The notes under the pieces were generated by a model, which was not told the DNA's origin, made no database searches, and saw only the letters and a program-made list of their open reading frames with translations. A DNA stretch of 64,000 nucleotides from Pinus tabuliformis (lineage: Eukaryota; Streptophyta; Pinopsida; Pinales; Pinaceae), in assembly GCA_031772625.1 (NCBI GenBank), contig CM062810.1:456883731-456947730 (forward strand), in the 5' to 3' direction. The position numbers and the translations under genes are program-made. Positions 33,617-45,047 of the stretch are shown here, piece after piece (positions within the stretch are counted from its first letter, which is position 1; the number at the start of each line of letters is the position of its first letter).

Positions 33617-34198
33617 TTATAAATCGAAAATTATAAGGTTCGAGTCCTGAATATCAACAACTCCTATAGCCGACAATAACAATTTACGTTGTGCTGGACA
33701 TGATTGCAGCACCTCCAAAGCCGACATTGCTAAAGGGGAAATAGCTAAGTCTTCAACAATGTTATAGTTCTGAGTAGCCCTTGCATGCGGATTGAAAGCT
33801 GACTTTTGAAGTATACCTTTAGTAGGCGGTTTGATTACTAAGTCTGTGTTAGGTTTCTTGATTTGTAGCGGATCAGAACCAGGAGTTGAAGTTGATGGGG
33901 TTGAATTAGAAGATTCTGCTTCCTTACCACCAACAGGACTTTTACTTCCATAATCTTGCGATCGTGTTGCAATCCTAACATGGGAAATCATCATTATGGG
34001 TTCTTCTGAGGCATTTGAGGAAGAACCGATCATCTTACTATCTTGACTAGGAAAAGGATCCTTCAAGACAGCAGGCATTTGAGAACCTTTGACAATTTTC
34101 GCAACCTCAGCGTCATGAGGGCAGTCTCTTGTAAAATGCTCTTCGTCACAAATGAGACAAGGATAGCGGGGTTTACATTTCTCGTCAGTAGATTTCAT
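33617..34198 (-). pseudogene. Gag C-terminus with zinc knuckle (element C)
   Basis: CLICDEEHFTRDCP is a CX2CX4HX4C knuckle near residue 17 that would bind the genomic RNA. A Ser/Thr/Pro-rich region and then PPTKGILQKSAFNPHA and EDLAISPLAMSALEVLQS follow. The latter block is also kept in element D. A frameshift in the A-rich run at about 34205-34235 separates it from the capsid part. Confidence 0.85.
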
Positions 34199-34226
34199 TT
34201 TATCTGATTTCTCTTTTGAATTTTTC

Positions 34227-35378
34227 TTATTTTTCTTCTTCCCCTTTTTTACCGCCTGATTTTGATTTGGCCGTAGATGATTCTACGACATGAATATCGG
34301 TAGGAATTTCAACGGAAGAGTCTCCTATCGGGGAATCTGGTAAAGTTATGATAGGAGAAGAATTCTTTGAAGATTTCTTCTTACTTTTGGTATTAACTGA
34401 ACTAATCATACTGTCAGTGGCATGAGACCCTAAAGGAGCTGCAATTATTTGATTTTGTTTCGGAAGGTCGGGGATTTTCTCGTGTAAAGTACCCGACTGC
34501 GTATAAATGAGGTCAAGGCACTGAGCTTGAGCAATTACTTGCTCTTCAGTAACAACTCCTGCCTTAGCTACATCCTCAGTGATTTTAGGTAATAATGATT
34601 TAACAAACCATTCTACTAAGATTTGATCCGGAATAAAAACTTTCACTAAACGACGTCGACGTCATCATTCATGAATATGATCTGAAATGTAAGTGGACGT
34701 GGACTGTTTTAATGAAGTTAATAATTCCGTGCCATTGTCATATCTGACAGGCAACTGAAAATGAGTTAAGAACGAAATGGCTAACTGACTAAAATTATAA
34801 AAAGAGGCTCGTGGTAACTCAATGTACCACTTGGCCGCAAGACCAATAAAAGTGCATTGAAAAAGACGTAAACGAATTGAATCATCTATAATGGAGTTAG
34901 ATGCACACTAGAGGTGATAAGTCATCACATGGTTTGATGGATCCTCTCCTGATTTACCTTCAAACTTTGGGATATCACTGGGCAACTTATTCGACATCAG
35001 CGGCCAAAACGGAAGATAATTAATCGAATCGTTCGTAAGGCACGACAAATCAGGCAAGTCCAAAGTTGCAATGAATGGTAACTGACGGTTAGGGTCTCGA
35101 AAACCCTGGTTCATAAGACCAACCCCAGGAGGAGGATATCCAGGATAACTTGGAATTAGAATTGCATTTGGAATATTAGATCCTCCCGGAAAACCAGGAT
35201 TAACCAGACCATACTGGGGTTGTTGAGGTTGCTGATAAGTATATCCAGGGTACGGTTGATACTGATAGAATGGGTTCTGCACAACAGGACTGAATTGGTA
35301 CTGTCCCTGGTACGGTTGATAAGTAAATTGAGGTTGACTTGTGACAACTGTACTTGGACGAGGTTGTCCTGCAGGCAT
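34227..35378 (-). pseudogene. Gag capsid region (element C)
   Basis: 35378-34908 opens with a Pro/Gln/Tyr-rich segment (QPQFTYQPYQGQYQF, YPGYTYQQPQQPQYG) and leads into DIPKFEGKSGEDPSNHVMTYHL, the start of the capsid. After a stop (TAG for the usual Trp) the same region continues SIRLRLFQCTFIGLAAKWYIELP and FLTHFQLPVRYDNGTELLTSLKQ, to 34646-34227 (VEWFVKSLLPKITEDVAKAG). These are typical retrotransposon Gag helices. Confidence 0.85.
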
Positions 35379-36912
35379 CTAAACCAAAGTCTGAATTGTA
35401 GGTCCAGACTGAGGTAAAGATGCTTGAGGAGTTGATGCAAGAACAGTAGAAACCAGAGCTGCCGATACTCCAAAAGTAGGTGGGGTAGATTGAACAGATG
35501 CTGTAGTACTTGCAGCAGTTGTTTGAGGCAGAGTTCGAGGTGTACTAGGCCCAGGCTGAGAAACTACACCAGGTGCAGAAGTTTGAATAGTAGGCTGGAT
35601 AGGTTGCTGGGTTGAACCAGAAACCAAAGGTTGTCTAGATTGAGATGACAACTGCACATTCGGTTGCAAGATCTGTTGAGATTGAGATGGATCCCACACC
35701 ATGTTCATTCCAGGGTATGGACCCATAGAAGGTTAAGCATATTGAGGACCTTAACCGGGTTGAGGGTAGGGTTGATAATTCAAAGGTACATTTCCAGCTC
35801 CTTGGACAAATGATTGACCTAAAGGTGGTTGGAAACCTTGAGTTGGGTACTGACCTTGAGATTGATAACCTTGAGGCACGTACTGAAATTGGGGTTGACC
35901 TTGAGGTATATATTGATACTGGGGTTGACCTTGAGGTATGTACTGAGTCTGGGGTTGACCTTGAGGAATGTACTGTCTGAAGGTATGTATTGTCCTTGAG
36001 GTTTCCCCCCAGGCGGTAATTGGGTACCTTGAGGTTCCCCCCAGGTGATAATTGAGTACCTTGAGGTTGCCCCCCAGGCAGTAATTGACTACCTTGAGGT
36101 TGCGGATTTGGAATGGTACCTGACATCATAAGAATATCTTCTACACTCAATGGTTTAGTTCCGTTATTACCAGTTGATAACCCATGTTCAATAGGTTGAG
36201 GAGATGCTCTTGAAAAAGTACCAGTGAGTGATTGATACCCAAAAGGAACAGAGGGACTACCATACAAAAATGTTTCTAGTGATTGGGAAAACATGGATGA
36301 ATATCTTGACATATTCAAAGGAGGATAATAACCTATAGGTGTTGGATGAAAAGGAACTCGAGGTGGTGAAAAACTGAGACCCGGATTTTCTAAAAAGTTG
36401 GTCAATGAAAGATACCAAGCGTCCCTCCTAGGTGGACTGTAAAAGATCGATTCATGCTCCCTAAGTTCTATAGTTGGTTGATTTTCAGGGATAGTTATAC
36501 CTTCTTCCGGATTAACAAGTTCTTCAATAGCAATAAGTCCAGAAGGAAGATTTTGGGTAATGATCCTTCCTACCCTGGGTGAACCAGGACCACTGGAAGT
36601 TGGAGAAGCAAATCCTGACAATGGAGTAGCAGCAGGTTCAGTTTCAGGCTCAGAAATTTCAGGTTCTTTAGCTAATTCACTAGTAGAAGAAAAACTACCA
36701 GTAACTTCGGAAAATGAAATTGGTTCAGAAATATACTCTGTTGCTTGAACTTGATAATCAGGATGAACAACTAAATAAGATTCTCCTTCTTCTGATGACC
36801 CAACTCTACTGTCACTAGGAGTTACAAGAGCTCGTATCCCTTCAAGCTGGCTTGGTGAATACTCGGGAGGTTGCCCCCGAAGTCTACGGGATTGTCTTGG
36901 TAATTCAGCCAC
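35379..36912 (-). pseudogene. Gag N-terminal arm with coding minisatellites (element C)
   Basis: ATG at 36912, MAELPRQSRRLRGQPPEYSP, then a Ser/Thr/Glu/Pro-rich region of about 260 residues of low complexity. Next come 11-residue repeats PQGSQLLPGGQ / PQGTQLSPGG and 10-residue repeats of the type QYIPQGQPQ. One unit is 32 instead of 33 bases (36027-36058), so the frame is lost there. The sequence then continues in another frame to MGPYPGMNMVWDPSQSQQI (35726-35379). The role is probably structural or disordered; no known domain was recognised. Confidence 0.75.
35860..36100 (-). repeat. Two coding minisatellites in gag of element C
   Basis: 30-bp units with GGGGTTGACC at 35891, 35921 and 35951. 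32/33-bp units with CCTTGAGG at 35994, 36027, 36059 and 36092 (spacing 33, 32, 33). They code Gln/Pro/Gly repeats on the minus strand. Confidence 0.88.
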
Positions 36913-38850
36913 GATTAAATATTTTAATTACTTCACATGAAAACAAAGAAAAACCTCAATAAAACCACCTAAAGTCTCTAAAGAACCAAACAATTTGAAT
37001 CACACACCTAAAAATCTAGAAGTTCAAACCACACACAAACAATAACTTTCCGTATCGAAAACACTAGTTGGTGATGAAATCCAATGTCGCAGAATTCAAT
37101 ACCTTAATGGCGGTTGGAACAATTGCCCCGACAACCTGTTTAATGAAATAGACTGGCACAAGTTTCTTCACTAAACCGTCTCGAGTGAAGAGAACCCCCC
37201 AGAGAGTCCAAGTGAGTCTAGTCGACGTCTGCTCCAGGTACAGTGGGATCTTCCCTCCACCGTCACCTTAGAAAAGAATCCTATAGATTATGGTCACTAT
37301 GGTTACCAACAGAAACAAATATACCTGGGGGAACAGTCTGTGATCCGATACACACGCAAGGGCAGAGTAACAAAGCTCAATCCCCTTGAAGGCTCCTTGA
37401 CATAATGCAAGGTTTACCAACAAGTGACCCCAGGCTCCTTGACAATGGTCAATCTCAGGTTTACCTTTTTTAATACGTGTATATCTTCTATCGTTCCCAA
37501 TGAGGAAGGATTGATTACCCCACTGGTTCGGATATGATCTCGTGTTTTACTCCTTCAAGAGGAGCTTCCCAGAGCATAGATGTAACAATTGGAATTTATC
37601 TCCTATCGCAAGATATAGCTACTTGTTTGTTTTAACTATCTTGGAGAGTTAATTACTCCATACTCCAAGATACTAGCCTAAGCTATTTTGGTGATAAAGA
37701 GCCCTAGAAATAAAAAGATTGCTAGATAAATTTTACTTTAAGCGTTATTTTTATTGGTTGTTCCTTAGGTCAAAAGGTATGGAGAGGAAAATTTATGGTG
37801 TGATGACTCGACTCCAAAACACTAAAAATGAACCTAAGATGATAAACAATCCTTTTTCTTCAATGAATTCCTAGCTAAAGAAAGAGTTGAGAATGCAATT
37901 GCTTGAAAAACAAATCTTTCCTTAACATATAAATGAAAAGAAAAAATCTTTTTTCTTTTCCAAAAAACTCAAAACGAGACTACTAATTATGCTCATGAAA
38001 AAATCCTTTTGCTTTTTCCACACTCAAACACTACAAAAACAAATTCTTTCAAAAGAGATTCTAAAATTTCTAGAAAGCACTCAAAACTATGAAAAATCTG
38101 ATCTTGAGATCTACAAATTCTAAAAACCTAATTGAAGCAAAAGCTTAAATTTTTTCTTTCTGAGGACGTTTTCTTAGTTATTCAACAAACTAAGGACTAA
38201 TTCTTTCAGAATAACAAATTAATCAAAAAACACCCAACTTATGTTTAAAAAAAAAATGAAATTCAAAACTTTCCAACTAGTTCATTCAAAGCTTTGCAAA
38301 GAGAAAACGAGATCTATTTCTCACCAAAGGCAGATTTCACAAATCATTCAGACTCATAAAGAAGACCAAAAAGACTAGGGTAATCTGAGGTTTCTTAGGC
38401 TTCTAATCTCTAAGTTACTACAAAGACCAAACGAAAATCAAACCAGGCACGCAAAACTTCTAGAAAATCACCTAAAACCAAAATGCCAATGGAACTCTCC
38501 TACAAGAAGTTTCTGACAAGACACATGCAGATTTGGGCAGAGGCTAAAAACCATAAACAAATCCTAATCTTAACTGGATGAAAAGATTTTAGGTTTTTCA
38601 AAAATTTGACAGGGTCTGTAGGCATCCGGTATAACCAGATGCGGTACCGCTCTATGTAGTAAAGCAATAGTGCGGGGATGTTCGCACTATGTTACAAACA
38701 GAACGTGCGGTCCTCTTTCAAAAGTGTGAAAAACAAAAAACAATTCAGAATCTAAAAAACTACCCAATCCCACACACATCAAGAAAAAACCAGAAATAGA
38801 GAAAAAGTTTCTCAAGTCAAAGTAAAAGTAAAGGCAAAAACCAAAATTCA
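36913..38850 (-). other. Leader of element C
   Basis: About 1.95 kb between primer site and Gag start, AT-rich, with no recognisable product. Near 38660-38713 it has GC-rich motifs (GCGGTACCGC, GTGCGGTCC) similar to those beside the other LTR. Confidence 0.6.
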
Positions 38851-38870
38851 AGTCCCCAGCAGAGTCGCCA
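38851..38870 (-). promoter_or_regulatory. Primer binding site of element C
   Basis: On the minus strand TGGCGACTCTGCTGGGGACT begins three bases after the 5' LTR. It ends with the CCA complement (TGG) expected of a tRNA 3' end. Tat/Ogre elements are known for tRNA-Arg-type sites of this form; the exact tRNA should be checked. Confidence 0.75.
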
Positions 38871-38873
38871 TTT

Positions 38874-39923
38874 TGTCGGCCGGATAAATCATTCTTGTAG
38901 ACAAGACCGATCTCCCTAGTATCAACTAATATCTAGCGACAAGCAGAACAAGCAAATCTACCTTTCTCTAAATATTGCGATTTATAAATAAAAACCAAGA
39001 GGTGTTTTAGACCCTACCTTAAGTCCAACACTAGTTTGTGGCAGCCACGCTTCGACTGTCCGAACAAGTTTCCTTTTAATAACCTGCAAACACAAACAAG
39101 CACACATCAAATAACACCTCCATAGCCAATATAATAAATCATATTCATCATGGTGATCAAGGAATCCATGAAATAAACCATAAGAGACAGCTTATTGAGA
39201 AAAATAAACTTGATTGTATGAACTTTAAACAAAGAAGAACTTTACAACCTTGGTGCCTTGATGTTGTACAAGCTCCTCCCAGGGTCCAAGCAAGAATCTC
39301 CTCTACTTTGACAAGCTTCACACTCTTCCCAATGAGATCAAAAGGTATGTAAGCTCTCCTCTCAAGCTTAATTAGGAAGTCTAAATTCAAACAGCATTTA
39401 CCCTCAAAAATATTTATCTTTTAACCTCCCCAGTAACCAGCCCAATACCTCATTTTATAGTGCAGAGGGAGGAAGTTACAGGTCAACCTATGAAGGGATA
39501 GAGTCCTCCTTCAAAGGGATAAGCTCCTCACATTAAGGGGTTAGCTCCTTTAGTTATGGGATGCATGAACATCAAAGGAGCGAACTTGCCACCTCAAGAT
39601 TCCCTCTAGAAGCTTCTAGAAATAACCCAAAGTGAGTTTTTAAGAATGTACTTGCGCCTTTTTGACTTTTACAGGGGTCCGCACCCTTTACACAGAAACA
39701 GAGCGGGCAGGTCCGCAGGAGACATGACCAAGGGGTGTGGGACCACAGGTAATGCTAAGAGAAAGTGCGAAACCAGAGTTTTAGAGATTTTCAAGGACTT
39801 TCTCTCATTTTTCAAGGCTTGACATGAAGAGCTAAGGTTTAAAACTTGCATAGGAGGACAATATGAGTGGTGATAGGCTCACACTGACTACCGAATGTTA
39901 TGGTGACAATATTTTGTGTAACA
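38874..39923 (-). repeat. 5' LTR of element C
   Basis: 1050 bp, plus-strand ends TGTCGGCCGG and GTGTAACA. It pairs with 24541-25590. Confidence 0.93.
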
Positions 39924-39928
39924 GTGCC
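39924..39928. repeat. Target-site duplication of element C, right copy
   Basis: GTGCC against CTGCC at 24536-24540. After it the RNase H sequence of element F resumes with TCTGTAGTTGATAG. Confidence 0.75.
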
Positions 39929-41174
39929 TCTGTAGTTGATAGCGCCACTACAAATTGCTTCTTACTCATCCAACTGACTGTACCTCAAAATAGGTTAAAC
40001 ACATACCCACTTGTAGATATTCTCTGATCCAAATCTCCAGCCCAATCTACATCAACAAAGCCACGAATATCCAACACTCTGTCCAATCTTGGTCTTCCTT
40101 GGTAGCACAAACCCTAATCACTAGTGCCACACAAATACCTGAAATCCCGCTTCATTGCTGTCTAGTTCTCCTTCCCTGGTTTTGACATAAACCTGCTCAA
40201 TACTCCTACTACATGTGCAATGTTTAGTCTAGTACAAACCATTGCATACATCAGGCTACTGAATTCACTTGAATATGGAATACAGGACATGTCATCTTCC
40301 TCTTCTTGTGTCTTGGGACACTGTTCAGCAGATAACCTCACACCTAGAGGAATAGGAACCTTCACCAGTTTACTATCCTGCATATTAAACCTCTACGGTA
40401 CTGTCTCGACATACTTCCTCTGGTTTAACCAGAGCTTCCTCTTTTCCCAATCTCTTTTAATTTCCACGCCCAAAATATAGTTTGCAGTACCAAGATCTTT
40501 CATGTCAAATTTGGAGGATAATTGGGTCTTCAAATCTTGGATAATTTCTTTGTCATTTCCAACCAGCAACATACCATCTCTTACAAGATCAGATAAATAA
40601 AACTGTCACCAATTAATTTAAAATAAACACAGTCATATTATTTTCTTCTGGTGAAGCCAAGTCCCCGTATAAATGTATCAAATTTCTGATACCACATCCT
40701 TGGTGACTGTTTTAACCCATACAGAAACTTATTTAACTTGCATACCATTTATTTATTACCCTTCACCGCAAAACCTTTAGGTTGCTTCATGTAGATCTCC
40801 TCTTCTAGATCCCCGTGAAGAAATGTTGCCTTCACATCCATCTGTTCTACCTCAAAATCAAAAGTAGCAGCAACAGATAAAAATAATCTAATAGAAGCTA
40901 CCTTGGCAACAAGAGAAAAAATATCACCAAAATCAATTCCTGGCACCTGGGAATAACCTTTTTCTACCAACTGAGCTTTGTATTTCTCCAACTTTCCTTC
41001 TGCATTTGTCTTCTTCTTGAACACCCATTTGCTACTAATGGGTTTCTTTCCAACCAACAACTCCACCAGATCCCAAGCCTCATTTTTGTGCAAAGATGCC
41101 ATTTCATCAACCATGGCCTCTTTCGAGAGTTTTCCATCCTCTGAACCTACTGCTTCCTTCATAGTTATGGGATA
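39929..41174 (-). pseudogene. Reverse transcriptase and RNase H start of element F
   Basis: 41162-40749 gives VDEMASLHKNEAWDLVELL, SSKWVFKKKTNAEGKLEKYKA and EQMDVKATFLHGDLEEEIYMKQ. 40383-40162 gives KVPIPLGVRLSAEQCPKTQEEE and LSRFMSKPGK. The catalytic YVDD box near 40580 is destroyed by a small deletion that makes a stop. Homology to E and G ends at about 41174, where the sequence switches to the opposite strand (element G). Confidence 0.85.
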
Positions 41175-41222
41175 TCTAAATCTAGAGGGAGATCTAAATC
41201 TAGAGGGAGATCTAAATCTCTA
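41174..41222 (+). repeat. 18-bp tandem repeat at the G breakpoint
   Basis: AGATCTAAATCTAGAGGG-type unit, about three copies, coding Gly-Arg-Ser-Lys-Ser-Arg. Element F has two copies (45716-45750 on the minus strand); E and H have one. The breakpoint of G lies at the first copy. Confidence 0.8.
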
Positions 41223-41237
41223 GGAAAACCTGTAAAG

Positions 41238-41792
41238 GTGGTGTGCTGGAAATGCAGACAAAAAGGGAACGACAAAATGGATTGTAAATCTAAAGCTCCT
41301 GATAAAGGAAAGGGATCTGATGATGCTCCTTCTACAGAGGTGAAAACCACCTCAGATGAAGGTGGGGATGTGTACTTGGCTTCTTCAAGTACACATGTAG
41401 ATCATGAGGCATGGTTGATTGACTCAGGTGCATCCTTTCACTTCACTCCCCATAGAGAGTGGTTCTGTGAGTATGAGAATTACGATGGTGGTGATGTCTT
41501 CTTAGGAGATGATAGGAAGCCTAGAATTGTTGGTTGTGGAAAAGTAAAGTTGAAGTTGCAAGGTGGAAGGGTTAGAACACTTCTGGGTGTTTTTCATATT
41601 CCTGCATTGGCCGAAAATCTGATTTTTGTAAGTAAGTTGGATGATGCAGGTGTAAAAATAGTGTTCGAGAAGGATACCTGCAAGATGGTTCAGGGAGAAC
41701 TGGTATTGATGTGCGGAGTTCGGATTGGAACTCTGTACAAGCTGCAAGGTAGCATGGTTGTTGATGGGTGCAATAGTTATGTGGTTCCTTAA
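41238..41792 (+). pseudogene. Gag zinc knuckle and protease (element G)
   Basis: CWKCRQKGNDKMDC has Asn where the knuckle needs His, the same change as in F. Protease: WLIDSGASFHFTPHREW, DGGDVFLGDDRKPRIVGCGKVKLKLQGGRV, LGVFHIPALAENLIFVSKL. In this copy the protease frame is intact through to the junction with integrase, unlike E. It ends at TAA 41790-41792, just before the LWHQRLGH region. Confidence 0.88.
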
Positions 41793-42665
41793 AATGGAGC
41801 AGAAAATCTAGTGGTCTCTGGAGAGAAGACCATGTTGTGGCATCAAAGGCTTGGACATATTGGAGAGAAAGGCCTTTGAATACTTCATGGTAAAGGTATG
41901 GTAGAAGGTATGAGTAATAGCTCTTTGGATTTTGATTTCTGTGAAAATTGTGTATATGGGAAGTAGAATCAGGTGAGTTTCCCCTCTGGTAGTAAGAGGG
42001 CAAAACAAATATTAGAGCTTGTGCATAGTGATGTGTTTGGACCTGTGAAGGTTCCATCACTGGGTAAGTCTGTGTAATATGTATCATTTATAGATGACTT
42101 CTCAAGGAATACAAGGATATATTTCCTTAAGAAGAAATTTTAAGTCTTTGACAAGTTTAAAGAATTTAAGTTTCTAGTGGAAAACCAGATAGAGAAGAAG
42201 ATAAAGGTGCTGAGGACAGATAACGGGGGAGAGTTTTGCAGTAAGGAATTTGAAGAATATTGTAAATAGTGTGGTATAGCACAATAGAAGACTACTCCAT
42301 ATACACCTCAGCAAAATGGAGTTGCAGAAAGAATGAACAAGACGTTGATGGAAAGGGAAAGAAGCATTCTCAGTGGTGCCGGGTTAGGACAAGAATTCTG
42401 GGCAGAGGCGGTGGAAACAACATGTTACCTAGTCAACAGATCACCTTCATCAGCGTTGGAGGATAAGAATCCACAAGAGGTATGGATTGGTAAGAAACCT
42501 TCTCTTTCACATCTAAGGGTATTTGGATGTGATGCATATGTACATGTTCCAAAGGAGAAAAGAACCAAGATGGATAGTAAATCTAAAAAGTGCATCTTTA
42601 TTGGGTATAAGGATGGTTTAAAGGGTTATAAGCTTTGGAACCCAATAATAAGGAAGGTTGTGTAA
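41793..42665 (+). pseudogene. Copia integrase (element G)
   Basis: WHQRLGHIGEKG and FCENCVYGK give all four zinc ligands, then TAG replaces the next Gln. The core VHSDVFGPVKVPSLGKSV is followed by a stop, FIDDFSRN and [14 protein letters not shown] (second Asp). TPYTPQQNGVAERMNKTLM carries the catalytic Glu. The open piece 42333-42665 adds RVFGCDAYVHVPKEKRTK and ends at TAA before the acidic tail. At least five stops. Confidence 0.85.
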
Positions 42666-44465
42666 AACTGAGATGTGGTGTTCAAAGAGGTTGAAGATGT
42701 TATTAAACATGAAGTCCAACCAATAAAACCTGAGAAAATAGAGTTTGAGCTAAAGGAGGAAGAATCAGACTCTACAACAGAGGAGGAATCAGAAGATGAA
42801 GAGCCACAAACTCCGAGTGTGAGAAGATTAGTTTGAGAAAGAAGGTAGCCAAAAAGGTATAGTCCATCTGCTTTCTATTCAAATTTTTATTTATCTATTA
42901 CTGACAATGATCCTAGAACTGTGAAGGAAGCAGTAGATTCAGAGGATGGAAAACTCTAGAAAGAGGCCATGGTTGATGAAATGACATCTTTTCACAAAAA
43001 CGAGGCTTGGGATCTGGTGGAGTTGCCGGATGGAAGGAATCCCACTAGTAGCAAATGGGTGTTCAAGAAGAAGACAAATGCAAAAGGAAAGGTGGAGAAA
43101 TAGAAAGTTCATTTGGAAGAAAAAGGTTATGCCCAGGTGTTGGGAATTGATTTTGGTGATATTTTTTTCTCCTGTTGCCAAGGTAACTTCTATTAGACTA
43201 CTTTTATCTATTGCTGTTGCTTTTGATTTTGAGGTAGAAAAGATGGAGGTGAAGACAACATTTCTTCATGGGGATCTGGAAGAGGAGATATACATGAAGC
43301 AGAAGGGTAAGAAAGAATTGGCATGCAAGTTAAAGAAGTCTTGTATGGGTTAAAACAATCACCAAGGATGTGGTATCAGAAATATGATACATTTATACGT
43401 GGAATTGGCTTCACCAGAAGCAAAGCAGATCATTTTATGTATTTTAAATTAATTGGTGACCATGTTATTTATTTGGTCTTGTATGTGGATGATATGTTGC
43501 TGGTTGGAAATGACAAAGAAATTATCCAGGATTTGAAGACCTAATTGTTCTCCAAATTTGACATGAAATATCTTGGTGCTGTAAACTATATTTTGGGCAT
43601 GGAAATTAAAAGAGATCGGGCAAAAAGGAAGCTCTGGTTAAACAGCGGAAGTATGTCGAGACAATATTGCAGAGATTTAATATGCAGGATAGTAAACCGG
43701 TGAGGGTTCCTATTCCTGTAGGTGTAAAGTTATCTGCTAAACAGTGTCCCAAGACAAAAGAGGAGGAAGAGGACATGTCCTGTGTTCCATATGCAAGTGC
43801 AGTTGGTAGCCTGATGTATGGGATGGTCTATACTAGACCAGACGTTGCACATGTAGTGGGAGTATTGAGCAAGTTTATGTAAAAACCAGGAAGGAGCATT
43901 GGACAATAGTAAAGCGGGGTTTTCAGATATTTACGTGGCACTAGTGATTATGGTTTGTGCTACCAAGGAAGACCAGGATTGGACAAAGTGTTGGATATTC
44001 ATGGCTTTGTTGATGTAGACTGGGTTAGAGATCTGGATCAGAGAATATCTACAAGTGGGTATGTGTTTAACCTGTTTGGAGGTGCAATTAGTTGGATGAG
44101 TAAGAAACAATATGTAGTGGCACTATCAACTACAGAGGAAGAATACATGGCAACCACTCATGCAAGCAAGGAAGCAGTTTGGTTGCAGAGATTGTGTTCA
44201 AGTATGGGGTTAGTACATGGAGCTATAAGGATAGACTGTGACAACCAAAGTGCAATTTTCTTGGCAAAGAACCCCGTATCATTCAAAGACAAAGCACATT
44301 GATGTTCAGTATCGCTTTGTGAGGGATATGATAGAAGACAAAAAGGTGTTGCTAATAAAGGTGGACACTTTGAAGAATACTGCAGATGCATTGACAAAAT
44401 CTGTGAGCTTTGAGAAGTTCTCTTGGTGTAGAGAGACAATGGGCATTTCAGGGCTGAAAAAATGA
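42666..44465 (+). pseudogene. Copia reverse transcriptase and RNase H (element G)
   Basis: Acidic tail 42720-42840, then RT from about 42920 (AVDSEDGKL, EMTSFHKNEAWDLVELP). 43323-43544 holds the catalytic LVLYVDDMLLVGNDKE, intact. 43667-43882 has KPVRVPIPVGVKLSAKQCPKT and GSLMYGMVYTRPDVA. 43955-44302 and 44238-44465 hold RNase H ([50 protein letters not shown]). Frame changes near 43170, 43330, 43650, 43890 and 44280. Confidence 0.85.
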
Positions 44466-44514
44466 CTAAGCTCTCTTGTGACCCCTTGTGGAAAGAAAAC
44501 AACAAGTGGGAGAA

Positions 44515-45047
44515 TGTTGGGTTGTGTTATATTCTTTCAACGACTAGCCCACGTAGTTAACCGGGGGGTTAGAGGGTGGGTTGGAACCCACCCCCTTCGT
44601 TGCGCTAATTGTGTAGTGGGGGGGTCACAGGGGGTTTGAGGGGTATGCATAACCCCACTTTATGGGGTCTGGGGCAACACCCCAAAAAATTTTGGTTTTG
44701 GACCCTATGTTAGGTTGGGCGGACCTACCTATGGTTGTGTGCAAGATTTTCGCACATGGCTTTGGACGCGATGGTTTTCGGTCTATCGTTTTGGATGCGA
44801 TGGTTTTTGGTCCATCATTTTGGACGCGATGATTTTCATTCCATGGTATTGTATGCTTCAGCATGTATAAATATGTATTGTAACATTGAAAGGAAAATAA
44901 TAAAAAATTAAGCTGGTAGTCCCGATTTTGGGATCTAGGGCAAAATCTCTATGTATATGTGTTTTATTTGTTATGCTCTCACATTGTTTATTTTCTATGT
45001 TTTAGAATTCATATGCAGGTAATTTCTGTACGGGGTTAAAACCTACA
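44515..45047 (+). repeat. 3' LTR of element G
   Basis: 533 bp, TGTTGGGTTGTG to AACCTACA, preceded by the purine tract AAGTGGGAGAA. It contains a 29-bp tandem motif (TTGGA at 44762, 44791 and 44820) and TATAAATA at 44866-44873. Directly after its terminal CA the minus-strand integrase start of F begins (45048). Confidence 0.9.

Larger units (their letters stand above)
24541..39923 (-). mobile_element. Element C: 15.4-kb Tat-like Ty3/gypsy retrotransposon
   Basis: Two LTRs of exactly 1050 bp (24541-25590 and 38874-39923) that differ at roughly 50 sites by my count (about 5%) with no net length change. Minus-strand order: primer site, 2-kb leader, gag (36912-33617), protease, RT/RNase H, integrase, second RNase H (29711-29292). 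A plus-strand (antisense) ORF lies at 27884-29098, followed by a tandem array, purine tract and 3' LTR. Size, primer site type, extra RNase H, antisense ORF and 3' repeats together point to the Tat group (Tat/Ogre/Grande-like). It is inserted in the RNase H of copia element F. Confidence 0.92.
41174..45047 (+). mobile_element. Element G: 5'-truncated copia copy inverted inside F
   Basis: Starts abruptly in gag (Arg/Ser repeat before the zinc knuckle) and runs through protease, integrase, RT and RNase H to a complete 3' LTR. It has no 5' LTR, gag N-terminus or target duplication. It shares with F a mutated knuckle (CRQKGNDKMDC) and an expanded 18-bp repeat. It replaces about 1 kb of F's integrase. 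Confidence 0.85.

Noticed and set aside
34205..34235. Programmed ribosomal frameshift between capsid and zinc-knuckle frames of C
   Set aside because: The A-rich run could slip, but the break lies inside Gag, not between Gag and Pol, and other breaks nearby are plain decay.
35635..36000. Ser/Arg-rich C-terminal part of the 425-codon frame (HSSRSTPDSVHTSRST)
   Set aside because: It arises from reading the Gln/Pro minisatellite out of frame after a one-base loss; the true product continues in the neighbouring frame.
41174..45047. Element G as an ordinary independent insertion with its own target duplication
   Set aside because: No 5' LTR is present and no five-base repeat flanks the ends; about 1 kb of F is missing at the site.
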